Below, in pieces: positions 42,748 through 51,525 of a DNA stretch of 64,000 nucleotides. The first letter of the stretch is position 1; every line of letters starts with the position of its first letter. The stretch lies in the NCBI GenBank assembly GCA_030059665.1, contig JANVYR010000001.1, positions 337,368-401,367 of the forward strand. Direction: 5' to 3'. The position numbers and the translations under genes were made by a program. The stretch is from Candidatus Calditenuis fumarioli. Lineage in GTDB: Archaea; Thermoproteota; Nitrososphaeria_A; Caldarchaeales; Calditenuaceae. Under the pieces are notes generated by a model. That model was not told where the DNA came from. It worked only from the letters and a program-made list of their open reading frames with translations, and did no database searches.

Positions 42748-44391
42748 GTGAGACCAGAGCGGATCTCCAAGTTCCTCGGACGCGAGATCGGAGCCGACCA
42801 GCTATCCGAGCTGCTCGCGAGGCTCGGGATCTCGGTGGACGAGGTCACAGGGGAGGGCATCAAGGCGGAGTACAACCCGAACAGGCCGGACTTCTCGTCG
42901 CACGCCGGAATCGCCAGAGCGCTGAAGGGACTGCTGGGGATCGAGCTGGGCCCACCCAGGGTGACCTGCAGGCGTTCGGGCTGGAGGGTGATCGTCGACG
43001 GGAGCGTGAAGCGCGTCAGGCCGTACGTCGTCGCGGGGCTGGTGAGGGGCCTCAGGCTCGACGAGCAGGACATCGCGGAGCTCATCGCGATGCAGGAGGA
43101 CCTCCACTGGGTCCTCGGGAGGGACAGGAAGAAGGTGGCCATAGGGCTCCACGACGCCTCCAAGGTCAGACCCCCGATCAGGTACCTCGCACGGCCACTG
43201 AGCGAGGTGAGGTTCGTGCCCCTCCACGAGTCCTTCCCCATGACGGCCGAGGAGATACTCGAGAGGCTCGAGACGGGCCGAAAGTACGCCCACCTGGTGA
43301 GGCCTCACGGCCTTGCGCCGCTGCTGGTCGACGCCAAGGGAGACGTACTGTCATTCCCGCCGGTGATCAACTCGTCGCTGACCGAAGTGACCACCTCGAC
43401 CTCAGACGTCTTCATCGACGTGACCGGCACCGATCCGGAGGCGATATCGAGGGCCCTGAACGTCCTCGTCTACGCATTGCACGACATGGGAGGGAGACTC
43501 TACTCGGTCGAGGTGATGGACGGCAGGAGGAGGTCGAGGACCCCTGACCTGAGGTCGGAGAGGTGGAGGGTCGATCTTCGGACGGTGAACGAGGTGCTGG
43601 GGGTTGCGCTGAGCGAGCGCGAGGCCGTCAGGGCGTTGAGGATGATGCGACTCGGCGCGAGGCTTCGCGGCAAAGGGTCGATCGAGGTGGACGTGCCTCC
43701 GTACAGGGCCGATGTGCTTCACCCGGTGGACTTCGCGGAGGAGGTCTTCATCGCCATGCAGGAGAAGGTGGTTCCCGAGTTCCCCGGCACCCTAACCTTC
43801 GGAGGACTGCTGTCAGAAACGAGGGCCGCGGACGCGATCAGGTCCGCCTTCATCGGGCTGGGTTTCACCGAGGCCTTCAACACCGTTCTGAGCAACTACA
43901 GGAGGGACTACGTGGCGCTCTCGATATCCGACCCTGAGCCAGTCAGGATCCTCAACCCCGTATCGGCCGAGTACGACATCCTAAGGACGATGCTGCTGCC
44001 GGGGCTGCTCTCGACGCTCGCAGCGAACAAGCACAACCCCTACCCGCAGAGGTTCTTCGAGGTGGGCGACGTGGTGCTGCACGATCCTTCAGCGCCGGAG
44101 ATGGCGAGGAGGGTCCTGAGGGCCGCGTGCGTGACCTCCCACTCCTCCGCCTCCTACTCCGAGATCAAGGCCGTCTACGAGGAGTTCTCTCGATACGTCA
44201 AGAGGCAGATCTCGGCCGTCGAGCGCGATTACCCGTTCATGATCCCTGGAAGGTCGGTCTCTTTGGTCTACAACGGAAGGGAGATAGGGCTTGCGGGCGA
44301 GGTCCACCCTGCGGTGCTCGAATCATTCGGGCTGGAGATGCCGGTCGCGGCGATGGAGATTGACCTTCAAGCCCTCGGCCTCTGGAGCTGA
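42748..44391 (+). CDS. pheT: Phenylalanyl-tRNA synthetase beta subunit
   Basis: Beta chain containing the B3/B4 editing region and B5 domain; removes mischarged tyrosine. The 547 residues start RPERISKFLGREIGADQLSELLARLGISVDEVTG, contain AEYNPNRPDFSSHAGIARALKGLLG, KVAIGLHDASKV, VPLHESFPMTAEEILERLETGRKYAH, and VDVPPYRADVLHPVDFAEEVFIA, and close with the GEVHPAVLESFGLEMPVAAMEI end. GTG 42748 is the only reasonable start because an in-frame stop lies at 42724. Archaeal short form without the anticodon-binding domain. Confidence 0.94.
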   Translation: MRPERISKFLGREIGADQLSELLARLGISVDEVTGEGIKAEYNPNRPDFSSHAGIARALKGLLGIELGPPRVTCRRSGWRVIVDGSVKRVRPYVVAGLVRGLRLDEQDIAELIAMQEDLHWVLGRDRKKVAIGLHDASKVRPPIRYLARPLSEVRFVPLHESFPMTAEEILERLETGRKYAHLVRPHGLAPLLVDAKGDVLSFPPVINSSLTEVTTSTSDVFIDVTGTDPEAISRALNVLVYALHDMGGRLYSVEVMDGRRRSRTPDLRSERWRVDLRTVNEVLGVALSEREAVRALRMMRLGARLRGKGSIEVDVPPYRADVLHPVDFAEEVFIAMQEKVVPEFPGTLTFGGLLSETRAADAIRSAFIGLGFTEAFNTVLSNYRRDYVALSISDPEPVRILNPVSAEYDILRTMLLPGLLSTLAANKHNPYPQRFFEVGDVVLHDPSAPEMARRVLRAACVTSHSSASYSEIKAVYEEFSRYVKRQISAVERDYPFMIPGRSVSLVYNGREIGLAGEVHPAVLESFGLEMPVAAMEIDLQALGLWS

Positions 44392-44402
44392 ACGGCCACT
44401 TA

Positions 44403-44831
44403 TCACCGGCCGGCCATCAACCTCCTGTGCTCCTTCATCATGCACCTGTTCCATACGATCGTGATGCCCCTCGACCTCGCCAGCCCGACGGCGTCCGGGT
44501 GGTAGATCCCCTCCTGCAGCCAGATGACCTTCGGCCTCAGCTCAACGGCCTCCTTCACCACCTCCGGAACCGCCTCGGAGGGCCTGAAGACGTCTACAAT
44601 GTCCACGGGCCCAGGCACTTCTTTGAGGCTTTTGTAGACTTTCAGACCGAGGATCTCCTCCGCGGTCGGGTTGACGGGGACGATCTCGTAACCGTGCTCG
44701 AGCAGGTACTTCGGAACGTAGTGCGCCGGCTTCGCTGGATCGCGCGACATCCCCACAACCGCTATTCGCTTCATCAAAAGTATCCGCCTGATCTCCTCGT
44801 CGGAGAGGCCGTCGTGCGGGATGGGCTCCAC
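44403..44831 (-). CDS. CoA-binding domain protein (YccU-like)
   Basis: 142-residue Rossmann-type protein with the pattern of CoA_binding_2: RIAVVGMSRDPAKPAHYVPKYLLEHGYEIVPVNP, LGLKVYKSLKEVPGPVDIVDVFRP, VIWLQEGIYHPDAVGLARSRGI and the closing RCMMKEHRRL. Cys near the end is conserved in the family. It probably binds CoA or a nucleotide; the reaction is unknown. GTG 44831 is the start read here. Confidence 0.88.
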   Translation of the reverse strand: MEPIPHDGLSDEEIRRILLMKRIAVVGMSRDPAKPAHYVPKYLLEHGYEIVPVNPTAEEILGLKVYKSLKEVPGPVDIVDVFRPSEAVPEVVKEAVELRPKVIWLQEGIYHPDAVGLARSRGITIVWNRCMMKEHRRLMAGR

Positions 44832-44977
44832 ACCCGCAGCCGCGTCTGGCCACTGATATCCTTATTCCGATGACGCCGGGCTGACGGCGCTTACGCGGCC
44901 GTTTACCGACCGATCCGACCGATTCGGGATGTCTGTGTGCCGCGTGCGCAGATATACCACCCTTTCGTTGTAATCGC

Positions 44978-45151
44978 GTGGTGGAACCGTTCGAGGACCC
45001 GCTGGTGAGGAGGTTAAGGGGCCCGTCTCCGGTGATGCCATCGGACATAGAGATGATCCTGAGGGAGCTGATCGAGCTGAAGCGTGAGGTCAAGATGATC
45101 CGGAGGGCCCTCGAGAAGCACGGTATCAAGATAGAGGAGGGAGGTCCCTGA
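44978..45151 (+). CDS. Small leaderless gene, 57-residue helical protein
   Basis: GTG 44978 (or GTG 44981) opens PFEDPLVRRLRG, then ELIELKREVKMIRRALEKHG, a single amphipathic coiled-coil-like helix, to TGA 45149. GATATACC at about 44951-44958 lies about 25 bases upstream, the spacing seen at other leaderless genes here. The stop overlaps the exonuclease end by 26 bases. I do not recognise the family; the promoter and coding character support a real gene. Confidence 0.55.
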   Translation: MVEPFEDPLVRRLRGPSPVMPSDIEMILRELIELKREVKMIRRALEKHGIKIEEGGP

Positions 45152-45686
45152 AGAGCTGGGTCAGGACCGGCCTGAGGGCTCTGGCGACCCCAATCGTCAG
45201 CTCCACGTCCTCCTTGCAGTGCCTGAGGATCCGCGAGAGCTCCCTGCCCTTCCCGAGCAGGGCCCGCTCGTAGAGCATCGGCACGTCGGCGCCGAGGGTC
45301 TCCTCTACCCTCCTGAGGCCGAGGAACCTGACGACGTTCCATAGCGATGTGTTGCTAAGCCTCAGCTCCTTCTCCACCACCGTCGCGAGGTCCACATGTC
45401 TCGGAGCGTAGATCGGAGACGGATCCACCCTCAGCTTGATGCACCTGGTGACCAACCACGGCACGTCGAACGAGGAGCCTCGCCACGTGAAGAGAACGTG
45501 CGATCTGCCGATCCGCTTCAGCAAAGCCTCCACCACCTGCCTCTCCTGCTCGGGCCTCCTAACGAGGAAGCTCCTGAGGCGGCCGGTCCAGAAGTCACCG
45601 ATCACGGCGCAGACCAGGTGGCCGGTGTCCGCGTGAAGCGAGGTCGTCTCGATGTCGAGCGCTATCACGTCAGGTTTGGGCCTCAC
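45126..45686 (-). CDS. 3'-5' exonuclease-like RNase H-fold protein
   Basis: 186 residues with DEDD-type motifs: ALDIETTSLHADTGH (Exo I, DxE), FTWRGSSFDVPWLVTRC (Exo II region with Asp), RHVDLATVV, and the Exo III-like HCKEDVELTIGVARAL with Asp. Probably a single-domain DNA or RNA exonuclease, resembling stand-alone RNase H-like (YprB) proteins. GTG 45686 is the start. Its specific substrate is unknown. Confidence 0.83.
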   Translation of the reverse strand: MRPKPDVIALDIETTSLHADTGHLVCAVIGDFWTGRLRSFLVRRPEQERQVVEALLKRIGRSHVLFTWRGSSFDVPWLVTRCIKLRVDPSPIYAPRHVDLATVVEKELRLSNTSLWNVVRFLGLRRVEETLGADVPMLYERALLGKGRELSRILRHCKEDVELTIGVARALRPVLTQLFRDLPPLS

Positions 45687-45784
45687 GCCTCCAGGGATGG
45701 ATCGAGCGACGGATAAGGAGATCCATCAGTAGGCCGATACGGGTCGATCGAGGGGGTAGGAATCTATGCTCGATCGGCCAGAAG

Positions 45785-46954
45785 TCAGGCCAGCCGCTTG
45801 ATCCCCTCGAATGTCGAGACCTTCACGTTCGGAGGAACCTCCAGGGGGTCCGAGAGCCTCGCACCGATCAGGTAGTAGGTGCCACCACGATCCCTCAGGA
45901 GGTCCAGCAGCCTCTGCGTCACCACGCCGTCAAAGACCACGTACCTCACCTCGTCGCCCGCCGATAGCCGCTGGTAAAGCTCGCTGACCGGGACCCGGAA
46001 CACCTCCCGCATGTCCTCGGTGAGGCCCACCGCGATCAGGTTCCCCTCGACCTCCTCCACGAGCTTCCCGATCAGCTCACGCTGCCCCTCCTCGACCGGC
46101 GGCTGCTCACGCTCGACATGGGCACCGATCCTCTTGAGGGCCTCCTGCAACGGAACCGCGGAGGCGAGCGCCTCAGCCACCTCCTTCATGCTCAGCTCCT
46201 CAACCTCCCTGCCGTGCGGCGCCCTCGCCACGAGGTCGATCCTGACGCGCCTCGCCAGCTCCCTGAGGATCATGTCACCGCCCCTGTCGCCGTCTAGGAA
46301 CGCGATCACCTTCTTCTTCCTCGCGAGGAGCTCCTCGAGCGAGTAGGGTATCTTGACGCCCTCGATGCCGATGACGTTCGTGTAACCGTACCTCAGGAGG
46401 TTGATCACGTCGGCCCTGCCCTCGACCAGAATCACCTCCTCAGAGCTGAGGGCATCTGGCCCCGCGGGGAGGTTGTCAGGACCGACGTTCACAACGCGGG
46501 CCCTAACGACGGACTCCTCCAGCTCCTTCAGCGCCTCGTCCACCTCCGGGACGCGCTTCTTCTCCCACTCCAAGAGTATCGCCCTGGCCCTCTCGATGAT
46601 CCTCTTCCTCTTCTCCGCCCTGACGTCCTCGATCTTCTCGATCACGACCCTCGCAGAGTACGGGCCCACCTTGTCGACGCTCTCGACCATCGCCGCGACC
46701 AGCGCCGTGTGGAACCTGTCCATGCTCGTGGGGATGGTGATCTTCCCGACGACCCTGTCGCCCTGCGCGTGGACCTGGACCTCAATCCTGCCGATCCTGC
46801 CGGTTCGCTGGAGCTCCCTCAGGTCGAGGTCCGAGCTGAAGATCCCCTCGGTCTGCCCGAAGATCGCTCCGACGACGTCGTTCTTGTCCACCAGGCCGTC
46901 GACCTCTATCCTGGCCTCGATCACGTACTTCGTCGAGCTCGGTTGGCTCGTCAT
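45785..46954 (-). CDS. dnaG: DnaG-type primase (archaeal)
   Basis: 389 residues. The N-terminal region KYVIEARIEVDGLVDKNDVVGAIFGQTEG is the archaeal DnaG opening; the Toprim domain shows VILVEGRADVINLLRYGYTNVIGIEG and AFLDGDRGGDMILREL, both metal sites. Archaeal DnaG associates with the exosome as RNA-binding subunit besides primase activity, so an RNA-degradation role is equally likely. GTTATAAAATTATAATTC upstream, centred about 46990, is a strong AT-rich promoter. Both PriS (11038) and this gene are present, as typical. Confidence 0.95.
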   Translation of the reverse strand: MTSQPSSTKYVIEARIEVDGLVDKNDVVGAIFGQTEGIFSSDLDLRELQRTGRIGRIEVQVHAQGDRVVGKITIPTSMDRFHTALVAAMVESVDKVGPYSARVVIEKIEDVRAEKRKRIIERARAILLEWEKKRVPEVDEALKELEESVVRARVVNVGPDNLPAGPDALSSEEVILVEGRADVINLLRYGYTNVIGIEGVKIPYSLEELLARKKKVIAFLDGDRGGDMILRELARRVRIDLVARAPHGREVEELSMKEVAEALASAVPLQEALKRIGAHVEREQPPVEEGQRELIGKLVEEVEGNLIAVGLTEDMREVFRVPVSELYQRLSAGDEVRYVVFDGVVTQRLLDLLRDRGGTYYLIGARLSDPLEVPPNVKVSTFEGIKRLA

Positions 46955-47032
46955 AGCCTATCCCGTTCGGTTAACCTCAACCCTCACGTTATAAAATTAT
47001 AATTCGGTCAACGGGGAAAGCCGTCACGCAGC

Positions 47033-48310
47033 TCAGAGGAAAAGGAGGAAGGGCATGTAAATGGTTAGAGAGACGGCGGTCACCAGGAGACCGACCTTGG
47101 CGAACCTGAGGTAACTTATCGTCCGGCCGTATCGGCTCTCGAGGACCTCGAGCACTATCACGTTGGACGCAGCACCCAGGATCGTGAGGTTGCCCGCCAG
47201 CGTGGAGGATGTCGCCAGGGTCAGCCAGACGTCGACGTCCTGACCGGTCACGCCCGCCTCCCTGAGCTGCTGTATCGCCAGCTTCGCGAATGGAACGTTG
47301 CTTATCAACTGGCTCATCGTCAACGAGATTGCGGCCAACTTCAGGAGGCCGAAGGTCTCGGTCACGTCTCCCTGGTTCACGGCCAGGAGAAGGGGCGAGA
47401 GGACCTGCGACCGCCAGACCCCCTCAACCGTTATGAACATTCCGAGGAAGAACAGTATCGTGCCGAAGTCCACCCTCGAGAGGATCTCCCTCGGATTGTC
47501 GGTGAAGGACCAGATGGCTGCGGCCACGACGAAGGGTATCAGGCCCCGGGACGTGACGTGAGGCTGGCCCAGAGCCGCGAGGACGTCGTTCACCATCAGC
47601 GCGCCAACCGCAGAACCTCCTCCGATGACCGCGAGGTAGAACTCCCTCCGCGACCTCACCGCCTCCCAAGGAGCCGCCGGGACCACCACCCTCTCCCTCG
47701 GGATTTTGTAAAGCCTGATGAGGATCAGCGGGAGGACGATCAGGGAGAGCAGCGTCGGGACTGCCAGCCTCGCCAGGAAGTCTATGAAGGGAGACCTCAT
47801 TCCCGACTGGAGGGCTATCAGGACGTTCTGGGGGTTGCCTATTGGGGTCATCACGGAGCCGATGGTTATCGAGAAGCAGAGCAGCAGGAACGCAGCCTCG
47901 TACATGCCCCCGAGGGACTTCCCGACGAGCACGGCGATAGGCGGGCCCATCAGCGCGACCGTGTCGTTGACGAAGAAGGCAGACATTAGCCCGAACAGCA
48001 GGGAGGAGACGAGCATCAGAGTCCACTTGTCCCTCACCCTGGAGAGGAAGTAGCTCGCGATGAAGTCCAGGAGGCCCGAGTGCTCGGCCACACCGACGAG
48101 TGCGAACATCCCGATCAGAAGCATCACCACGTCGAGGTCCACCAGTTGGGCGGCCTCATCGATTCCAACGAGGCCCAGCATTAGAGTGACGGACGCTGAC
48201 AGGATCATGACGGACCAGATCGGGATCCGCGGGAACCTGCCCCTCAGCACGGTTCCTCCGAGGAGTATCGAGAGCACCAGGAGTCCCGAGATGAGGGTCG
48301 TGGCGTTCAT
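47033..48310 (-). CDS. ArsB/NhaD-type anion or Na+/H+ membrane transporter
   Basis: 425 residues with about ten or eleven membrane helices. The ion-transporter family has the inverted-repeat pattern seen here: VDLDVVMLLIGMFALVGVAEHSG with SAFFVNDTVALMGPP in the first half, DFGTILFFLGMFITVEGV with SQLISNVPFAK and NLTILGAASNVIV in the second. Arsenite efflux, citrate, or Na+/H+ exchange are the family options; no ars gene is adjacent. It is transcribed alone, leftwards, after dnaG's promoter side. Confidence 0.87.
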   Translation of the reverse strand: MNATTLISGLLVLSILLGGTVLRGRFPRIPIWSVMILSASVTLMLGLVGIDEAAQLVDLDVVMLLIGMFALVGVAEHSGLLDFIASYFLSRVRDKWTLMLVSSLLFGLMSAFFVNDTVALMGPPIAVLVGKSLGGMYEAAFLLLCFSITIGSVMTPIGNPQNVLIALQSGMRSPFIDFLARLAVPTLLSLIVLPLILIRLYKIPRERVVVPAAPWEAVRSRREFYLAVIGGGSAVGALMVNDVLAALGQPHVTSRGLIPFVVAAAIWSFTDNPREILSRVDFGTILFFLGMFITVEGVWRSQVLSPLLLAVNQGDVTETFGLLKLAAISLTMSQLISNVPFAKLAIQQLREAGVTGQDVDVWLTLATSSTLAGNLTILGAASNVIVLEVLESRYGRTISYLRFAKVGLLVTAVSLTIYMPFLLFL

Positions 48311-48481
48311 AGCGGACCTCGGTTCCGGGTGTCGTCGACCACTTTAAGCTGCAGCCGTCTCGTTGCGCGGAGCTCTCCGTCTCGGCTCCGTTGAACTTCC
48401 AGCGTTGCACAGCTCAGTCCAATACTGGGTTACCCTTCGATCGTCGCCCCGTTGGCCGATCCACCACCTGATCCCCCAGCT

Positions 48482-48555
48482 TTCCGGTCGCCGGAACCGT
48501 TCTAACCGTTCCGAACGGATCTGACCAGCGGATTGGCAGGTTCTATTCCAGAACC
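48482..48555. promoter_or_regulatory. Three clustered palindromes before a TATA box
   Basis: Within 74 bases: TTCCGG-TCG-CCGGAA at 48482-48496, CCGTTC-C-GAACGG at 48506-48518 and GGTTCT-ATTCC-AGAACC at 48539-48555. All three are perfect. The last abuts CTTATC at 48557-48562, a TATA-like element 28 bases before ATG 48588. The 277-base gap (48311-48587) holds no gene I can support. They look like operators for the surface-protein gene, possibly bound by the winged-helix protein encoded after it. Confidence 0.55.
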
Positions 48556-48587
48556 CCTTATCACGGGCCACGAAGCGCTGTTCACCG

Positions 48588-49496
48588 ATGAGCTCGGTCA
48601 GGGCCTGGACCGCTGTGGCGCTGGTGCTGATGATGCTAGCAGGGGTAATTCCGTTGGTGCTGGCGCAGGAGGGGAACGGCGAGGAGCAGGAACTTCCTCC
48701 AGGGCTCGCGATCACCTCGGAGCTCAGGGCGATCATCGAGGAGCACCGGGAGGCCGTTCAGTCGGTGATCCTTGAGTTCCGGATGAAGCTCGAGAACATC
48801 ACTGAGAGGAAGACGGAGCTGATACGGACCTACCTCGAGGAGAGGGTCAACAGGACCGAGGCGATAAGGGAGGAGATGGAGAGGCTGAGGCGGTTGTTCG
48901 AGGCCGGCAACCTGACCAGGGAGGAGTACCTGGTCCAGCTCAAGGCCCTTCAAGACCAGCTGAAGGCGCTGAACAAGGCATCCGAGAAGCTGGGTCATCT
49001 GATCCAGGACCTCGTGAAGGAGCTGAAGGACGCGGTCAAGGAGAAGGTCGAGAGGCTCAGGGAGATCAACAGGGAGTTCGGCAGGAGGGTCTCGGAGGAG
49101 GCAAGGAAGATCGGAGAGGAGATGAGGGAGAGGGCCCGAGGGAGGGAGGAGACGGAGGGAGGAACCGGCACAACGACGACCAACCAGACATCAACGGCCC
49201 ACGGTGAGAGAGGTCAGAGGGGACGCGGAAGGGGCAACCCGCACTCCGAGGGCACCTCCACCTCAACCGGCACAGGCTCCGGTGACGACCATGGGAACGG
49301 ACGCGGAAGGTCAACGGTCACAACGACCACCACGACCACCACCGGCAACGACGCGGGCTCCGATCAGGGTCACGGACGAGGCAGGGGCAACGGAGGAGGG
49401 GGCGGTGAGGATCGGGGGAACCACGGTCGCGGCAACGGCCAGAACAACGGAAGAGGCGATGGTGACGAACGCGGTGGAAGAGGACGTAACGGATGA
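48588..49496 (+). CDS. Secreted coiled-coil protein with low-complexity Thr/Gly/Arg tail
   Basis: 302 residues. Signal peptide at about 1-26 (AWTAVALVLMMLAGVIPLVLA). Residues about 40-190 are heptad-like and charged (HREAVQSVILEFRMKLENITERKTELI, REEMERLRRLFEAGNL, LKALQDQLKALNKASEKL). Residues about 190-302 are low-complexity: runs of Thr (TTTTTTTT), and repeated GRG, HGRG and NGR units. No catalytic domain is visible; a cell-surface or extracellular filament role is likely. Leaderless from CTTATC 28 bases upstream. It precedes, in the same direction, the membrane-anchored regulator. Confidence 0.75.
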   Translation: MSSVRAWTAVALVLMMLAGVIPLVLAQEGNGEEQELPPGLAITSELRAIIEEHREAVQSVILEFRMKLENITERKTELIRTYLEERVNRTEAIREEMERLRRLFEAGNLTREEYLVQLKALQDQLKALNKASEKLGHLIQDLVKELKDAVKEKVERLREINREFGRRVSEEARKIGEEMRERARGREETEGGTGTTTTNQTSTAHGERGQRGRGRGNPHSEGTSTSTGTGSGDDHGNGRGRSTVTTTTTTTTGNDAGSDQGHGRGRGNGGGGGEDRGNHGRGNGQNNGRGDGDERGGRGRNG

Positions 49497-49530
49497 GCTA
49501 AATCCCAGCTGGGCTGAGCGGCCGTAGCGG

Positions 49531-50448
49531 ATGTCGCCGATCGCGCTGGCGCTGCTCGCACTCGTGGTAGCGGGTCAGGGAACCCCTCTGACGGTTTACC
49601 AGATACAACTCAGGGCCGATGGCTCTGCGATATGGACGGTGGAGCACCGCTACCCGCTGGGGGACCAAGTCTCGTCGCAGCTCTTCGAGCAGGCGAGCAA
49701 GTCCCTTGAGTCCTACGCGACCGATTACGGCAACCGACTGGCGTCGCTCGTGGGCAGGATCTCCGAGCAACTGGGGAGACCCATGTCCGTGGAGGGGCTC
49801 AACGTCACCGCACGGGTCGTCGAGACTCTGACAGGAAGGGTCGGGACCATCAGGGTGGAGTTCACCTGGATCGGCTTCGCACAGACTCACGAAGACGGAC
49901 GACTGGAGGTCGGCGACGTCTTCATCGGCGGATTGGTCCTTCTGGAGGGCGAGTCGCTCAGGCTCGCCTTTCCACAAGGGTACGAGACCATCAAGGTCGC
50001 ACCCAACCCCGACGCATCGGGGCCCTCGTTCGTCGAGTGGGGTGGGAGGAGGGTCTTTCCGGACGGCGAACCCTACGCGCTCCTAGCACCCGCATCACCT
50101 CACTCGGGGCCGGCATCTGGACCTTCGGGTTCGACGGGGCGGTCCGCATCCTTTGTCGACCCGTGGACCATCATCCTCTTCGCGGCTCCAACGATCTCGG
50201 CCGTTGTAGCTGCGCTGCTCTGGACACGACGTAGAAGCAGGCCCTCGCCCCAGTGGACCTCTGACGAGGTAGGCGCGGTGCTCGAGGTGATCCGGAGGTA
50301 CGGTGGCACGGTGACGCAGTCGAAAATCGTCAGGGAGACGGGCCTCTCCAAGTCAACGGTCAGCACGGTGCTGAAGATCCTCGAACGGGAGGGCGTGGTC
50401 GCCAGGCAGAAGGCCGGCCGGGAGAAGCTGGTCCGACTGCTCAGGTGA
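49531..50448 (+). CDS. Membrane-anchored winged-helix regulator with an extracytoplasmic domain
   Basis: 305 residues. Signal-like segment at 1-17, extracytoplasmic domain about 18-190 rich in strands (VYQIQLRADGSAIWTVEHRY, RVEFTWIGFAQTHED) with two Asn-X-Thr sites, Pro/Ser linker, membrane helix about 211-231, then cytoplasmic winged helix at about 244-305 (LEVIRRYGGTVTQSKIVRETGLSKSTVSTVLKILEREGVV). This layout is the archaeal DUF7345/DUF7343-type group of membrane-bound transcription factors. ATG 49531; the gene begins 34 bases after the secreted coiled-coil gene, likely co-transcribed or coupled. Confidence 0.82.
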   Translation: MSPIALALLALVVAGQGTPLTVYQIQLRADGSAIWTVEHRYPLGDQVSSQLFEQASKSLESYATDYGNRLASLVGRISEQLGRPMSVEGLNVTARVVETLTGRVGTIRVEFTWIGFAQTHEDGRLEVGDVFIGGLVLLEGESLRLAFPQGYETIKVAPNPDASGPSFVEWGGRRVFPDGEPYALLAPASPHSGPASGPSGSTGRSASFVDPWTIILFAAPTISAVVAALLWTRRRSRPSPQWTSDEVGAVLEVIRRYGGTVTQSKIVRETGLSKSTVSTVLKILEREGVVARQKAGREKLVRLLR

Positions 50449-50532
50449 TCAAGGGCCCGTGCTTTCGACCGCAAGGTTACGGGTCGTGTGGACGGAGAAC
50501 ACTAATCACGATCCGAGAGCATTCACCGATGG

Positions 50533-50898
50533 ATGCCGATTAAGGTCGCGATCGTCGGGCTCTTCCCCACGGTCTTCTCGACGAGGTGCAAGGCGGTCTG
50601 TGATCCTGCAGGCGTCGCTGGACTCAGGACGCTCGAGGCGCAGCTCTCCGAGTACCCCGAGGTCGTCAGGGCTGGGGTGAAAGCGGTCACCGACGCCGTC
50701 AGCGAGCTCATCAGGTTCTTCCCCGATCTGCAGGTGGAGCTGGTCCACGCGATGAGCCTGAAGGGCCTCGCGCTATCGGTGCGTCACCGACTCCGGAGCG
50801 GGACGTATGCGGTATTCGCAGGTAGGGCCTTCGCATTGCCACATCAGCTGGAGGAGCTCATCGAGTCCGTTGAAGGCGCCCTGGCAAACCGAACATAA
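50533..50898 (+). CDS. Hypothetical protein with an early CxxxC pair
   Basis: 121 residues. VAIVGLFPTVFSTRCKAVCDPAG has a CKAVC pair soon after a strand, which could form a disulfide or metal site; the remainder is helical (EYPEVVRAGVKAVTDAVSELIRFFP) and ends with ALPHQLEELIESVEG. It may be thioredoxin-like, but I do not recognise a family. AACACTAATC lies about 30 bases before ATG 50533. It stands between the regulator gene and thiW, with a 51-base gap to the latter. Confidence 0.55.
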   Translation: MPIKVAIVGLFPTVFSTRCKAVCDPAGVAGLRTLEAQLSEYPEVVRAGVKAVTDAVSELIRFFPDLQVELVHAMSLKGLALSVRHRLRSGTYAVFAGRAFALPHQLEELIESVEGALANRT

Positions 50899-50949
50899 TC
50901 GATTTATGAAATGGGTTAAATGCGGAACCGATGAGGGAGAGGACCAGAA

Positions 50950-51525
50950 ATGACAGCGCGGAACGAACCCTCCCGGACCGTGGCGCTGATCGTCGCCCTA
51001 TCGGCTCTAGGACTGGTTCTGGCGCCGTTCTTCTGGTTCCCGTTCCTGGGAACGAGGGCCTTCCCCGGTCAGCACCTGGTCAACGTCCTCTCGGGTATCC
51101 TGCTGGGGCCGATCAGGTCCATCCCGGTACCGATCGTCGTGGGGACGATCCGAATAACGCTCGGCATCGGGACCGTCTTCGCCTACCCCGGCGGCATACC
51201 GGGGACGATAATGGTCGGCCTGGTCCACAGGTACGTGACCAGCAGGTTCAGGGATCCAAGGCTGAGGTATCTGTCGGCGTTCGCGGAGCCGATCGGAACC
51301 GTGCTCATCGGAGGGACTATCTCGCTGCTCGTGATAGGGCCATTGCTCGGCGTCAGGAGCATACTCGACCTGCTCTCGAGGGAGACGCTCGTCGCGGCCC
51401 TCCTCACCTTCTGGTCGGGCTGGGCCGTGAGCTCGGTGACGGGTTCCGCGATCGGATACGTCGTCTCGTTGGTTCTGAGCAGGGCTCTACCCGAACTCTT
51501 CAGGTCCCTCGAGGCTTCGAAATGA
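50950..51525 (+). CDS. thiW: ThiW, S-component for a thiamine precursor (ECF transporter)
   Basis: 191-residue membrane protein with about six hydrophobic segments. The motif PGQHLVNVLSGILLGP, and GTIRITLGIGTVFAYPGGIPGTIMVGLVHR, are characteristic of ThiW, which binds hydroxyethylthiazole for thiamine synthesis in ECF systems. No EcfA/EcfT genes adjoin; a set lies at 6980-9430. TTAAATG about 33 bases before ATG 50950 may be the promoter. It overlaps the next gene by 4 bases. Confidence 0.88.
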   Translation: MTARNEPSRTVALIVALSALGLVLAPFFWFPFLGTRAFPGQHLVNVLSGILLGPIRSIPVPIVVGTIRITLGIGTVFAYPGGIPGTIMVGLVHRYVTSRFRDPRLRYLSAFAEPIGTVLIGGTISLLVIGPLLGVRSILDLLSRETLVAALLTFWSGWAVSSVTGSAIGYVVSLVLSRALPELFRSLEASK

